From VAZQ01 sp963744275 (lineage in GTDB: Bacteria; Pseudomonadota; Alphaproteobacteria; Rhizobiales; Xanthobacteraceae), in the NCBI GenBank assembly GCA_963744275.1, contig CAVUSX010000017.1, positions 248,001-312,000 on the forward strand: DNA of 64,000 bases. Direction: 5' to 3'. The first letter of the stretch is position 1; each line of letters opens with the position of its first letter. Of the stretch, positions 25,088-34,344 are shown in pieces. A program made the translations under genes and the position numbers. Below the pieces are notes generated by a model that was not told where the DNA came from, did not search any database, and saw nothing but the letters and a program-made list of their open reading frames with translations.

Positions 25088-25829
25088 TCAAGCCGCCGCC
25101 AGAACCCGGCTGTGCCCCTGGATCGGCTTCCAGTCGCCGAGAATGTGAAGCACGTCGCGGATCATGGCCGCCTGGTTGCAGATGACCGGCTTGCCGAATT
25201 CCTGCTCCAGCACCCCGGCGACCGGCTCCGACAGCCAGGTGCCGCCCCCGATATAGACGCCGTCGCAAGCCGGGATTTTCCAGGAACGCCCGCCGGCCGA
25301 GATCATAGGCGAGCTGCATCTGGTCCTGCGCGCTGATCTTGATGAACTCGGCCGGTTTCATCGATTTGTTGGCCACCCCGCACACGCCGACGCCCTCGCG
25401 CCCCAGGAACTCGCCGAGCGTGCGGTTCATCTCGTCGGACCATTTGTTGACCAGGGCCACGTTCTTGAGGCCGAGCTGGCGCGCGGCGCGGCCGACCGCC
25501 AGCACCGTCGAGGTGGCGGGCAGGCCGGTATATTCCGCCATGTGGGCGATCATGCGGTCGTGCGCCTCGATGCCGATCAGGAGCGGCAGCGGCACCCCGT
25601 TCTGCATCACCAGGTCGACGTCGCGCTCCTGCAGCATGTCCAGATAGGTGTCGAGCGGCGCGAACACGCGCTCCACGTCCGCGCGCGAGAATTCCGACAG
25701 CCCGACCGAGACCAGGACCAGCATCAGGCCGGGCGGCGCCAGCCGATAGAATTCGTAGGCCGCGTTCTCCACCACCGCCAGCGGCGAGAGGCAGCCGATC
25801 TTGTGCTTGGGCAAATAGTCTTCGAACAT
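25088..25829 (-). CDS. Asp/Glu racemase / maleate isomerase-like protein, one frame break near 25274
   Basis: About 246 residues after correction, starting 'MFEDYLPKHKIGCLSP'. It has the two-domain layout of arylmalonate decarboxylase and maleate cis-trans isomerase: 'KIGCLSPLAVVENAAYEFYRL', 'VMQNGVPLPLL', 'LGLKNVALVNKWSDEMN' and, after the frame break, 'CDGVYIGGGTWLSEPVAGVLE' and 'GKPVICNQAAMI'. In the family a Cys sits at each of two catalytic loops; here these read Q-N-G-V and G-G-G-T, so both may be missing. Removing one G after 'FLENP' joins the two frames to the stop at 25088. Confidence 0.7.
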
Positions 25830-25869
25830 GCATGCCTCGGATGATTGCCTGGACGCCGGCGCGGCGCGA

Positions 25870-26929
25870 TCAGTTGTGCGAAACCTTGCCACCCTTGAAG
25901 ATGGCCTCCCGCACCAGCGCGGCCCACCCTTCGAACTCCTGGACGTAATTGGGCCGGTTGGTGAGATAGAGCTTCTGCAGGACCGGGAGATCCTTCGGCG
26001 CCATGCCGTTGCGCGACGGCACGTAGCCGAGATCGCGGTAGATCGCCTGGCCCTCCTTCGACATCAGGAAGTCGATGAGCAGCATGGCGGCGTGCGGATG
26101 CGGGGCCTTGAGCGCCAGCGCGGTCGAGGTGTCGGTGACCGGCACCGGACCCGGCACGTTCCAGGCGATCGGCGCGCCCAGCGCGCGGCTCGCCTCGACG
26201 TGGGAATTGTAGATCGTGGGCGAGAGCGGCACCTCGCCCGAGATGGTCAGGTTGGCGAGCGCGCGGCCGGTGAGCTCGTAGATCCGGATGTCCTGCTGCC
26301 CGAGCTTGCGGACATAGTCGGCGCCGAGCGAGATCACCATGGCGCCGACCCAGTTGGCCGAGGTGGACAGCGACCCGGAGATCGCCATTTTGCCTTTCCA
26401 CCTCGGGTCGAGGAGGTCCTGATAGGACTTGGGCGCATCCTGCGCGCTGATCTTCTGCGTATTGTAGCCGATGCCGAGATAGCTCTCCCGCACGCTGACC
26501 CAGTTGTGGGCCGGCTCGATCGTGCTCTGGTCGTAATCCGCCATTTCGGGGGAGGAAAACGGCTGCAGCAATCCTTCGGCGCGCGGCACCACCAGGCCGT
26601 AGGAGGAGAGCTCGTAGGCATCGACCTGATAGAGGCCGGCACCGTACTCCTCGATGACCTTGCGGGTGACGTCGATGGACGAAGCGCGCGGCATCGAGAC
26701 CTTGATGTAGGGATATTTCTGCATGAACCGGTCGAGCAGCGGCTGGATCTGCGTGCCGGTCGCGTACAGCATCAGGGCGCCTTCGCGCCGCGCGCCGTCC
26801 TCGAGAATTTGCTGGCGGTCGGCGCCCGCGTAATTGGCGATCTCGCTCACGGTCTTGGGGGCCGCGAGCGCCGGCGGCGCGGCGGCGCAGAGCACCAGGG
26901 AACGACCAAAGAGCCGCGCGAAAGATCAT
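25870..26929 (-). CDS. ABC-type periplasmic iron/polyamine-like binding protein, frame break near start
   Basis: About 352 residues. The body matches FbpA/PotD-type extracellular solute-binding proteins: 'EGALMLYATGTQIQPLLDRFMQKYPYIKV', 'YNTQKISAQDAPKSYQDLLDPRWKGKM', and 'HPHAAMLLIDFLMSKEGQ' near the end. The signal peptide is split: ATG 26929 gives MIF, and dropping one T puts it in frame with 'ARLFGRSLVLCAAAPPALAA'. Without this, the only in-frame start is a GTG at 26895 giving an over-short signal. No permease or ATPase gene is adjacent. The ligand could be iron(III), a polyamine or a phosphonate. Confidence 0.75.
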
Positions 26930-27070
26930 GGAACAGGACCCGGCTGCCCGGCCGTGCCGGTCTCGGCGCCAGCCGCCTTCGAGACTTGCGCTTGCGAACC
27001 GGGCACATTCGTTGCGAATATCAGGAAGGCTATTGCATTTTCCGATGCTGTCAACACGGGAGGGGACGCG

Positions 27071-28015
27071 ATGGATCAGTACCACGGTTCCGTTTGCGCG
27101 ACGCGTCGTTCGCACCCTGCGCGTCAATGTGCGTCTTCCGTTTCTGCTCGCTGGCGCGACGCTCCCGTTGTGGCGGCGTACAGCCGGCCAGACGCACAAA
27201 GCACCGCGAACGCCGTGGTGCCGCCGCAGGCGCCCGCCCGCGAAGGGCTCGCCGCCATCGCCGATACGCATCTCTGGTACTGGGACACGGGCGGGGAGGG
27301 GCCGCCGGTGGTGCTGCTGCATCCGGCCTCCGGCAGCGGATTGATCTGGGGCTATCAGCAGCCGGCCCTGGTCAAGGCCGGCTACCGCGTCATCGCCTAT
27401 TCGCGGCGCAGCTATTTCAACTCGGACGCACTGGCCAAGGACCGGCCCGGAATCGGGTCCGCCGACCTGCACGGCTTGATCGAGTTTCTCGGCCTCACCA
27501 AGTTTCACCTCTTGGGCTCGGCGGCCGGCGGCACCGTCGCGGTCGACTATGCGCTCTCGCATCCGGACCGGCTCTCGAGCCTCACGCTCGCCGACAACGC
27601 CGCCGGGATACGGGACGGCGAGGTCGCCAAAGCCGTCGTCAGCATCAGGACCAAGGGTTTCGACGACATGCCGGTCGAGTTTCGCGAGCTCGGCCCCTCC
27701 TACCGGGCGGCCAATCCCGAAGGCGCCCGGATCTGGACCGAGCTCGCCCACAAGGCGTTGACTGCAGCAGACTTCCGGCAAGGGGTCGCCAACGAGATCA
27801 CCACCGCCAGGATCGAGGCCATGAAAGTGCCGACGCTCCTGATCACCGGCGATGCCGATCTCGTCAACCCGCCATCGATCCTGCGCATGGTGGCGCGCCA
27901 CATCGCGGGCAGCGAAATGTTGATCGCCCCCGAGGCCGGACATTCCACCTACTGGGAGCAGCCCGACATGTTCAACGGCGCGCTGCTGAGCTTTTTGGCG
28001 AAGCATCGCCCGTAG
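27071..28015 (+). CDS. Alpha/beta-hydrolase fold protein without the usual nucleophile Ser
   Basis: 314 residues from ATG 27071 (GGGAGGGG 5 nt upstream). The fold is clear: 'PPVVLLHPASGSGLIWGYQ', 'LIEFLGLTKFHLLGSAAGGTVAVDYALSHP', 'TLLITGDADLVNPP' (catalytic-type Asp) and 'PEAGHSTYWEQP' (His). At the nucleophile elbow the usual G-x-S-x-G-G reads G-S-A-A-G-G, putting Ala where Ser is expected. It may be non-hydrolytic or use the neighbouring Ser. The N-terminal 60 residues are odd; another frame in 27086-27190 reads like a signal peptide, so two compensating base errors there are possible. Divergent from the solute-binding gene. Confidence 0.75.
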   Translation: MDQYHGSVCATRRSHPARQCASSVSARWRDAPVVAAYSRPDAQSTANAVVPPQAPAREGLAAIADTHLWYWDTGGEGPPVVLLHPASGSGLIWGYQQPALVKAGYRVIAYSRRSYFNSDALAKDRPGIGSADLHGLIEFLGLTKFHLLGSAAGGTVAVDYALSHPDRLSSLTLADNAAGIRDGEVAKAVVSIRTKGFDDMPVEFRELGPSYRAANPEGARIWTELAHKALTAADFRQGVANEITTARIEAMKVPTLLITGDADLVNPPSILRMVARHIAGSEMLIAPEAGHSTYWEQPDMFNGALLSFLAKHRP

Positions 28016-28081
28016 CCTGGATGGAGCTCTTGCGTAATCCGGGTCCGCCGTCCGCATTGCGCGCCGCTCCATGCGGGCTAC
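28012..28081. repeat. REP-like palindrome
   Basis: GTAGCCTGGATGGAGC at the left and GCTCCATGCGGGCTAC at the right are near-perfect inverted ends of a 70-bp unit that begins on the stop codon of the hydrolase gene. It could form a stem that ends transcription. A relative with GTAGCCCGCATGGAGC lies at 33705. Confidence 0.7.
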
Positions 28082-28101
28082 GGTGCGCAAATGAGCATCA
28101 G

Positions 28102-29100
28102 CTACTTCTTGATCAGCCCGAGGCTGGTCAGAATCCCGCGCACCGTCTCGTTCTGGCTCACGACGAAATCGCGCGCTTGGCTGCTGTCGAGATAGCGATA
28201 GGTCAATTGCGTCCGCTCGATGTGCTGTTTCCAATCCTTGGTCTGCACCGTCTTGCCGAGCACGCCGTCCCAATAGGCGATCTGCGCCGGCGTGAGGCCT
28301 TTGGGGCCCATGAGGCCGCGCCACTGCGAGAACACCGCGTCCACGCCCTGCTCGCGCCAGGTCGGCACCTGCGCGAAGACGCCGCCGAGCCGCTCTGCGG
28401 ACGGCACCCCGATCACCCGCAGCTTCCCGGCTTCGAGCTGCGGCGCCACGATCGAGGCCGGCCCCACCGACACATCCACATGGCCTCCGAGCGTCGCCGT
28501 CACCGCCTCCGCGCCGCCCTGGAAACCAACGACCTTGAGCCTTGATGCGTCAGCGCCACCGGCCTGCGCCACCAGCCCGAGCGCAATGTGATTCTGCCCG
28601 CCAATTCCGGAAAGGGCGACCGAGACCGAGGTGGGGTCCTGCTTGAGGCGATCGATGAAATCCCTGCCGGTCTTGATCGGCGAGGCCGGATTGACCGCGA
28701 ACACGATCTCCTCGTTGAGCAGCACGGCGAGCGGCGTGAAGTCCTTGAAGCTCATCGCGGTGTTGCCCGAGAGGTTGTCGGACAACAGCAGGGTTCCGGT
28801 GATGGCGACGTAGTTGCCGTTGCCGGGATGCTGGTTGAGATAGGCGTTGCCGACCGCGTTGAATCCGCCGGGCTTGTTGACGACGGTGACGGGCTTCTCG
28901 ACCAGGCTGCTGGTCTGCCAGACCTCCTGCAGCTCGCGGGCCACATTGTCGTAGCCGCTGCCCGGCGGCGTCCCGACGATGATCTCCACGGTGCGATCCG
29001 GCTTCCAGTCCGCCTCTGCCCGCACCTCCAACGTCAGGACGGCGGCTGCCGCACCGATGAAGGCGATGGCCGCTGAAACTCTGAGGACAATTTGTCGCAA
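28102..29100 (-). CDS. TctC-like substrate-binding protein of the TTT locus
   Basis: 332 residues from TTG 29100, preceded by GGGAGGAG 7 nt upstream; longer frames upstream are non-conserved. Signal peptide about 1-29 (ending VRAE). The mature protein has 'TVEIIVGTPPGSGYDNVAREL' and 'KPVTVVNKPGGFNAVGNAYL', the TctC/Bug ligand loops, and ends 'ILTSLGLIKK', a TctC-type end. It is divergent from MmgE/PrpD-TctB-TctA, so it is the most likely receptor of that transporter. Together they would import a tricarboxylate or similar acid. Confidence 0.85.
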   Translation of the reverse strand: MRQIVLRVSAAIAFIGAAAAVLTLEVRAEADWKPDRTVEIIVGTPPGSGYDNVARELQEVWQTSSLVEKPVTVVNKPGGFNAVGNAYLNQHPGNGNYVAITGTLLLSDNLSGNTAMSFKDFTPLAVLLNEEIVFAVNPASPIKTGRDFIDRLKQDPTSVSVALSGIGGQNHIALGLVAQAGGADASRLKVVGFQGGAEAVTATLGGHVDVSVGPASIVAPQLEAGKLRVIGVPSAERLGGVFAQVPTWREQGVDAVFSQWRGLMGPKGLTPAQIAYWDGVLGKTVQTKDWKQHIERTQLTYRYLDSSQARDFVVSQNETVRGILTSLGLIKK

Positions 29101-29284
29101 GGTGACTCCTCCCGGTTTCTTCTTCCATCCAGCCCGCTGGATCTTTCCAGCCTGCTGGTTCTTCCAGCCGCGCCGGCGCGGGAGCCGAGGGGCTCCCCTT
29201 CCAAGTCTGCAGGATATGCCGTAGTTGTGGAAGTCCCGCACGGTAATTCCCGCCGACCATCTCGAGCCCTGGAGATCAAGCGCC

Positions 29285-30631
29285 TTGTCGCAAGAAACGA
29301 TTCAGCTCGCGCACTATGCCGCCAATCTGCGCTTCGAGGACTTGCCCGCCGAGGTGATCGAGCGCGCCAAGGATTGCATCATCGATACCGCCGCCGCCAT
29401 CATCTACGGGAACACGATCCCGTGGAGCTCCACCATCGTGGGCTACGCGCAGCGGACCGGTCCGGGCGGAAAGAGCCGGATTCTGGGCGCCGGCGGCCCC
29501 GCCGTGCAGCCCGCCATGGCGGCGCTCGCCAACGGCACGCTGTCCCATGCCTTCGAGCTCGACAATGTGGTCATCAATCCGGGCGCCGGCGTGCATGGCG
29601 GCGCCACGCTGCTCCCGCCCGGTCTCGCCATGGCGCAGGAGACGGGCGGCAGCGGCCGCGATCTCCTGGCCGCGGTGGTGGCCGGGGCCGAGGTGATGAT
29701 CCGCATCGGCTGGGCCACCAAGCACAGCAACGAGGCGCATGGATTCCACGCGCCCGGCACCACCGGTCCGTTCGGGGCGGCGATCGCGACCGGCCGCTTC
29801 CTCAAGCTCGACGCCCCCGCGATGACCAATGCGCTCGGCATCGCGGGCTCGCTCTGCGGCGGCCTGATGGAGTTCGCGCGCTCCGGAACCGGTGCCATGG
29901 TGAAGCGGCTGCATATCGGGCGCGCCTGCGAGGCCGGCGTGCTGGCGGCGAGCCTCGCCCGCGGCGGCTTCACCGGCCCCTCGAGCGTGCTCGAAGGCGA
30001 GGCCGGATTCCTGCGCGTGTTCTGCAGCGACCACGATCTCTCGCAGCTGACGCGGGGTCTGGGCAGCAGCTACGCCACGCTCAACATCTGCCTCAAGCGC
30101 TATGCCTGTCACATCACCGCGCAGCGGGCCGTGCAGGCCGTGCAGGAGCTGCGCGCCGAGCACGGCATCGGCGGCGACGACGTCAAGGCGGTCACCGTGG
30201 TGGGCGAGAAGCGCATGGCCGAGGTCAACAACATTCCGGAGCCGACCGACGTGATGATGTCGCAATACTCGACCCCGTTCTGCGTCGCGCTCGCGCTCTA
30301 CCGCGATCCGCGCGATCCCGCCTCGTTCGGCGAGAACGCCCTCAACGACCCGGCCATCCGCTCCCTGTGCCGGCGTGTCAGCGTGCGGCCGGCGCCGGGG
30401 AATTGGGGACACGGCGACGTGCCGAGCACCGTCACCATCACCACCACGGATGGGCGCGAGCTCACCCGCTGCGTCGAGGCCTTCATGGGAACGCCGGCGC
30501 GGCCGTTCGACCGGGCGGCCATGCGCGAGAAGTTCCTCATGCTGACCCGCCGGCTCCCCGATGCCGAGCGGGTGCTCGAGCGCTTGCAGCGCCTCGAGGA
30601 GGAAGACAGCCTGGAATGGCTCGGCGCGTAA
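29285..30631 (+). CDS. MmgE/PrpD family protein
   Basis: 448 residues from the TTG at 29285 (GGAG about 10 nt upstream); a TTG at 29225 is the alternative. 'ETIQLAHYAANLRFEDLPAEVIERAKDCIIDT' is the standard MmgE/PrpD opening, with 'GTLSHAFELDNV', 'HGGATLLPPGLA', 'HGFHAPGTTGPFGAA' and 'LKRYACHITAQRAVQA' following. The family includes 2-methylcitrate dehydratase and cis-aconitate decarboxylase, and many unassigned members next to TTT transporters. Here it precedes tctB-tctA by 13 bp, so it probably processes the imported acid by dehydration or decarboxylation. Confidence 0.9.
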   Translation: MSQETIQLAHYAANLRFEDLPAEVIERAKDCIIDTAAAIIYGNTIPWSSTIVGYAQRTGPGGKSRILGAGGPAVQPAMAALANGTLSHAFELDNVVINPGAGVHGGATLLPPGLAMAQETGGSGRDLLAAVVAGAEVMIRIGWATKHSNEAHGFHAPGTTGPFGAAIATGRFLKLDAPAMTNALGIAGSLCGGLMEFARSGTGAMVKRLHIGRACEAGVLAASLARGGFTGPSSVLEGEAGFLRVFCSDHDLSQLTRGLGSSYATLNICLKRYACHITAQRAVQAVQELRAEHGIGGDDVKAVTVVGEKRMAEVNNIPEPTDVMMSQYSTPFCVALALYRDPRDPASFGENALNDPAIRSLCRRVSVRPAPGNWGHGDVPSTVTITTTDGRELTRCVEAFMGTPARPFDRAAMREKFLMLTRRLPDAERVLERLQRLEEEDSLEWLGA

Positions 30632-30644
30632 CCGGAGGGCCGCA

Positions 30645-31136
30645 ATGGCCGATTGGATCCTGGCCGTCTGCATCGCGATCGGCGCCGTGGTGTATCTCAA
30701 TGCCGATTCCAAGCTGCCGGAGCTCCAGGTCGGCGACCCGATGGGCCCGCAGGTTTTTCCGGCCCTGATCGGGATCGGGTTGCTGGGCTCCGCCCTGCTG
30801 CTGATGGCGGAGACCTGGCGCAAGCAGCACCGGCCCGCACCACCGCGGCCCGCGGGCGAGCCGCGGCCTGATCCCGGTCCCGGCGCGAAGGACGCGCGCA
30901 CCCACGCCCTCATCCTGGCCGGCATGGTGCTGTGGACCGCGCTCTATTACTGGGCGTTCGAGCCGCTCGGCTACCTGCTCTCGACCCTGCTCTACATGTT
31001 CGTGCTGCTCGCCTGCTTCAATCGCGGCCGCTGGCTCGTCAATGCCGCCTGCGCGGTCGGGTTCACGCTGGCGGCCTATGCGGTCTTCACCCGCTTCCTG
31101 CAGGTCGAGCTGCCGCCGGGCGTGTTCGGGGCCTGA
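30645..31136 (+). CDS. tctB: TctB-family small membrane subunit of a TTT transporter
   Basis: 163 residues with four membrane segments, ATG 30645 with GGAGGG 6 nt upstream. 'GDPMGPQVFPALIGIGLLGSALLL' is the DUF1468/TctB hallmark; a Pro-rich, positively charged cytoplasmic loop links segments 2 and 3. Works with TctA and a periplasmic receptor in secondary, ion-driven uptake of carboxylates. Only 5 bp separate it from tctA. Confidence 0.9.
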   Translation: MADWILAVCIAIGAVVYLNADSKLPELQVGDPMGPQVFPALIGIGLLGSALLLMAETWRKQHRPAPPRPAGEPRPDPGPGAKDARTHALILAGMVLWTALYYWAFEPLGYLLSTLLYMFVLLACFNRGRWLVNAACAVGFTLAAYAVFTRFLQVELPPGVFGA

Positions 31137-31141
31137 ACATC

Positions 31142-32669
31142 ATGGGCGACAGCGTGCACGGCATCCTGCACGGGCTCGGCGTCGCGCTCGAGCCGATGCA
31201 TTTGATGTACACCCTGATCGGCGTGTTCATCGGCACCATGATCAGCCATTTGCCCGGGATCGGTCCTTCGGCCGGCATCGCGCTGTTGATCCCGGTGACC
31301 TTCGGCATGGATCCGACCGCCGCCCTGATGATGCTGGCCGGCATCTATTACGGCTGCATGTACGGCGGCGCCGTGACGGCGATCCTGATCAATACGCCGG
31401 GCGATGCGGCCGCGGTGATGACCACGCTCGACGGTTATCCGCTCGCCCGCCAGGGGCGCGCCGGCGCCGCGCTTGCGATCGCGGCCTTGAGCTCCTTCAT
31501 CGCCGGCACGCTCGGGGTCACGGCGCTCACCTTCGTGGCCGCGCCGCTCGCCGATCTGGCGCTGAAATTCGGGCCGACGGAATATTTCGCCCTGATGCTG
31601 TTCGCCCTGACCACGGTGAGCGCACTCACCGGCAATTCGCTCGCCAAGGGGCTGATCTCGGTCTTTCTCGGGCTCGCGATCGCGACCGTGGGCATCGATC
31701 TGCAGAGCGGGCGGCCGCGCTTCACCTTCGAGATTCCGGAGCTGCAGCAGGGGGTGAGCTTCCTGGTCGCGGTGGTCGGCCTGTTCGCGCTCGCCGAGGT
31801 CAGCCGCATGGTGGAGGAGACCCTGCGCGGCCAGATGAAGATCGTGCGCATCGAAGGGCGCATCTGGTTCACCGCGCAGGAGTGGCGGCGCGCCTGGCCG
31901 GCGATCCTGCGCGGAACCGGCGTCGGATTTCTTGTGCGGCGCCGCCCCCGGGCTCGGCGGCACCATCTCGGCCATGCTGGCCTATGTCACCGAGAAGCGC
32001 GTGTCCCGGCATCCCGAGCAGTTCGGCAAAGGCGCCATCGAGGGCGTGGCCGCCCCGGAGGCTGCCGTCAATGCCGATACCTGCGGGGCCTTCGTGCATC
32101 TGCTGGCGCTCGGCATCCCGGCCTCGGGCTCGACGGCGGTGATCATGGGGGCCTTCATCACTTACGGCATCCAGCCCGGCCCGATGCTGTTCCAGACCCA
32201 ACCCGACCTGGTCTGGGGGCTGATCGCCAGCATGTATGTGGGCAACCTGATGCTGCTGGTGCTCAATCTGCCGCTGGTCGGCCTGTTCGCGCGCGTCCTC
32301 TATGTGCCGCCCGGAATCCTCCTGGTGATCATTCTCGGGATCGCCTCGGTCGGGGTCTATTCGTTCGAGACCAACACTTTCGACCTCTATCTGGCCCTCA
32401 TGTTCGGCGTGCTCGGCTACGTTTTCCGCAAGTGCGACATCCCCAAGGCCCCGTTGATCTTCGGCCTCATCCTGGGCGAGAAGGTCGAGCAATCGTTCCG
32501 CCAGGCGATGACGATTTCCGGCGGCGATGCGACCGTGTTCCTCAAGAGCCCGCTGGCGGTCGGCCTGCTCGCGCTCGCCGCCACGACGGTGCTCTTCTCG
32601 TTCTGGGCCAAGCGGAAGTCGGCCGCGACGCTCGCTCAGGGCGCCGCGCGCGCCGTGCCGAAGGCGTGA
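31142..32669 (+). CDS. tctA: TctA-family large membrane subunit of a TTT transporter, one frame break near 31933
   Basis: 508 residues after removing one base, the usual TctA length. Two symmetric halves: the first with 'ISHLPGIGPSAGIALLIPVTFGMDP' and 'YYGCMYGGAVTAILINTPGDAA' (the TctA signature), the second with 'CGAAPGLGGTISAMLAY' and 'ALGIPASGSTAVIMGAF'. About eleven membrane segments. The break lies in 'GVGFL/CGAAPG' where CTTGTG should read CTGTGC-like; span 1528 bp equals 3 x 509 plus 1. Forms the translocation channel with TctB and the divergent receptor. Confidence 0.9.
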
Positions 32670-32826
32670 TGGAGGTCGTAGGGAGGCCACGGAGAAACCG
32701 GGAATCCCGGCTCGCCTCGCGTTGAAATCCACGATAAGAAGGGCGAAATCTTGCCGGCCCCGCCGCCGATCCGGCCTTGTCCCGCGCCCGATGAATTCGG
32801 CAAGAATGTCTGAAAAGGAGAATCCC

Positions 32827-33612
32827 ATGGCCCGCATCGTTCATATCGCCCTCAAGGTCGAAGACCTGGAGAAGGCGACCAAGTTCTACGAAGACGTGTT
32901 CGGCATCTATCAGACCAAGACCGGGCATGCCCGCGGCCACGTCTCCCGGCACATGACCGACGGCAATATCGATCTCGCCCTCATGGTCTACGACAGCGAG
33001 CAGGAGAAGGAGGCGCAGCTCGCCGGTCCCGGTCCCTGCATCCATCACATCGGCATCGAGGTCGAGGACCGCGAGGCCACCGCCCGGAAGATCGAGGAGA
33101 ACGGCGGCAGCATCTTCTCCGACCGCGAGGAGGGGGCGCTGAAGTTCCGCTGCCCCGACGGCAATCTGGCCGAGATCGTCGGCATCGGCCGCTACAAGAA
33201 GAAGCACAAAAGCGAGAAATCGCGCATCGTCCATGTCGCCATGAAGGTGCCGGATCTGGAGAAGGCGACCACGTTCTATGAGAACGTGTTCGGCTTCAAG
33301 CAGGTCTCGACCGGCCGCAACCATGAGCACATCTCGCGTCACATGACCGACGGCGAGACCGATCTCGCGCTGATGCTCTATGACAGCGAGAGCGCCGCCG
33401 AGGCGCAGCTCGCCGGTCCCGGCCCGCGCATCCACCATTGGGGCATCGAGGTCGAGGATCGCGCGGCCTTCGCCGACACCATCAAGCAGCACGGCGGCCA
33501 AATTCTCTCCAAGCCCGAGGCCAATGCGCTGAAGTTCCGCGCCCCCGACGGCACCCTCGCCGAGATCGTCTCCAAGGGCAGCTTCGAGAAGTCGAAGGCG
33601 AAGCACGCGTAA
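32827..33612 (+). CDS. Double-module VOC protein (internal duplication)
   Basis: 261 residues; AAAAGGAG ends 7 nt before ATG 32827. Two nearly repeated VOC modules, residues about 1-122 and 135-255. Each opens 'RIVHxAxKVxDLEKATxFYExVFG', has 'HxSRHMTDGxxDLALMxYDSE', 'AQLAGPGPxIHHxGIEVED' and ends 'DGxLAEIV'. The repeated His ('IVHIA', 'CIHHIG') and Glu ('AEIV') fit metal ligands. A lysine-rich linker joins the modules. It lies 157 bp after tctA and may process the compound imported by that transporter. The reaction is unknown. Confidence 0.85.
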   Translation: MARIVHIALKVEDLEKATKFYEDVFGIYQTKTGHARGHVSRHMTDGNIDLALMVYDSEQEKEAQLAGPGPCIHHIGIEVEDREATARKIEENGGSIFSDREEGALKFRCPDGNLAEIVGIGRYKKKHKSEKSRIVHVAMKVPDLEKATTFYENVFGFKQVSTGRNHEHISRHMTDGETDLALMLYDSESAAEAQLAGPGPRIHHWGIEVEDRAAFADTIKQHGGQILSKPEANALKFRAPDGTLAEIVSKGSFEKSKAKHA

Positions 33613-33618
33613 GCACTT

Positions 33619-33802
33619 GTCATGGCCGGGCAGAAGGGCGTTTACGCCCGTCTTCGCGGGCTAAGCCCCGGCCATCCCGATCAGGGAGGCACCGCCCGGC
33701 AGCGGTAGCCCGCATGGAGCGCCAGCGCAATGCGGGACGGCGTTCCCGGATTTCGCCGCCGGGCGGCGCTTCGCGCCGGCCGGTCGGCTTCATCCGGGCT
33801 AC
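33619..33802. repeat. Two REP-like palindromic units
   Basis: Unit one (33619-33678) starts GTCATGGCCGGGC and ends GCCCCGGCCATCCC around an inner AAGGGCGTTTACGCCC stem. Unit two (33705-33802) starts GTAGCCCGCATGGAGC and ends ATCCGGGCTAC. Both fill the space between convergent genes and could act as bidirectional terminators. Confidence 0.7.
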
Positions 33803-33806
33803 AAGT

Positions 33807-34292
33807 TCACCCCCGCTTTTTCGCCGCGCTCTTCAAGGCTCTCGCCCGCTTGCGCGCCAAGACCTTGCGCCGCTCGGCGCGCGCCTTGGCCTTCTTCTTG
33901 CGGCAGGCGATGCATTTGCAGCCCACCGCCTTGATGAAGCAGTCGAAATAGCCGCGGCCGTAATTGTAGGTGATCTCCTCTTCCGGCTTGATGTTCTTGA
34001 TCGCCCGGATCTTGATCACATGCTTGACGAAATAGGGCTCGGCGTTCGGCCGGCAGGAATGGTTGATGTAGCGCGCCACGTTTCTCCGGCTGGAGCCGTC
34101 GATGGTCCAGCGCGCATTGATCTCGAACAGGTATTTGTTGTTGAGCTCGTCGGCCGTGTCGGTGTCGATCTTGCGGCCGCTGTAGCGCGCGATGAACTGG
34201 CCCTTCTTGATCGGCGCGCAGGCGAACATGCCGAGCCCGGCCAGCGATCGACCGATGCGGGTGCGCGCCGGCCGTGACAATTGTGCAGCCAT
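33807..34292 (-). CDS. SET-domain protein (lysine methyltransferase-like)
   Basis: About 161 residues; ATG 34292 is preferred, ATG 34307 is an alternative. The SET fold is complete: 'GLGMFACAPIKKGQFIARYSG' (19-39), 'RYINHSC' with NHSC at 77-80, 'EEITYNYG' (104-112, the SAM and Lys-binding knot), then a post-SET-like cluster of four Cys at 118, 125, 127 and 130. The last 35 residues are very Lys/Arg-rich, suggesting contact with nucleic acid or ribosome. SET proteins methylate lysines in proteins; bacterial targets are mostly unknown. Divergent from the CrtI-like gene. Confidence 0.85.
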   Translation of the reverse strand: MAAQLSRPARTRIGRSLAGLGMFACAPIKKGQFIARYSGRKIDTDTADELNNKYLFEINARWTIDGSSRRNVARYINHSCRPNAEPYFVKHVIKIRAIKNIKPEEEITYNYGRGYFDCFIKAVGCKCIACRKKKAKARAERRKVLARKRARALKSAAKKRG

Positions 34293-34344
34293 GAGATTAG
34301 GATACATCCATGTTGACCGACCCTCCGCGGGTCCGGCGTAGGGA

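Noticed and set aside
25724..28545. Overlapping long frames of about 870-900 codons on both strands
   Set aside because: They cover real genes in the wrong frame; translations are Arg/Ala-rich without motifs.
29115..29185. CCAGC-rich tandem-looking stretch upstream of TctC
   Set aside because: Imperfect and short; TTG start with a good ribosome site lies downstream of it, so it is just an untranslated leader.
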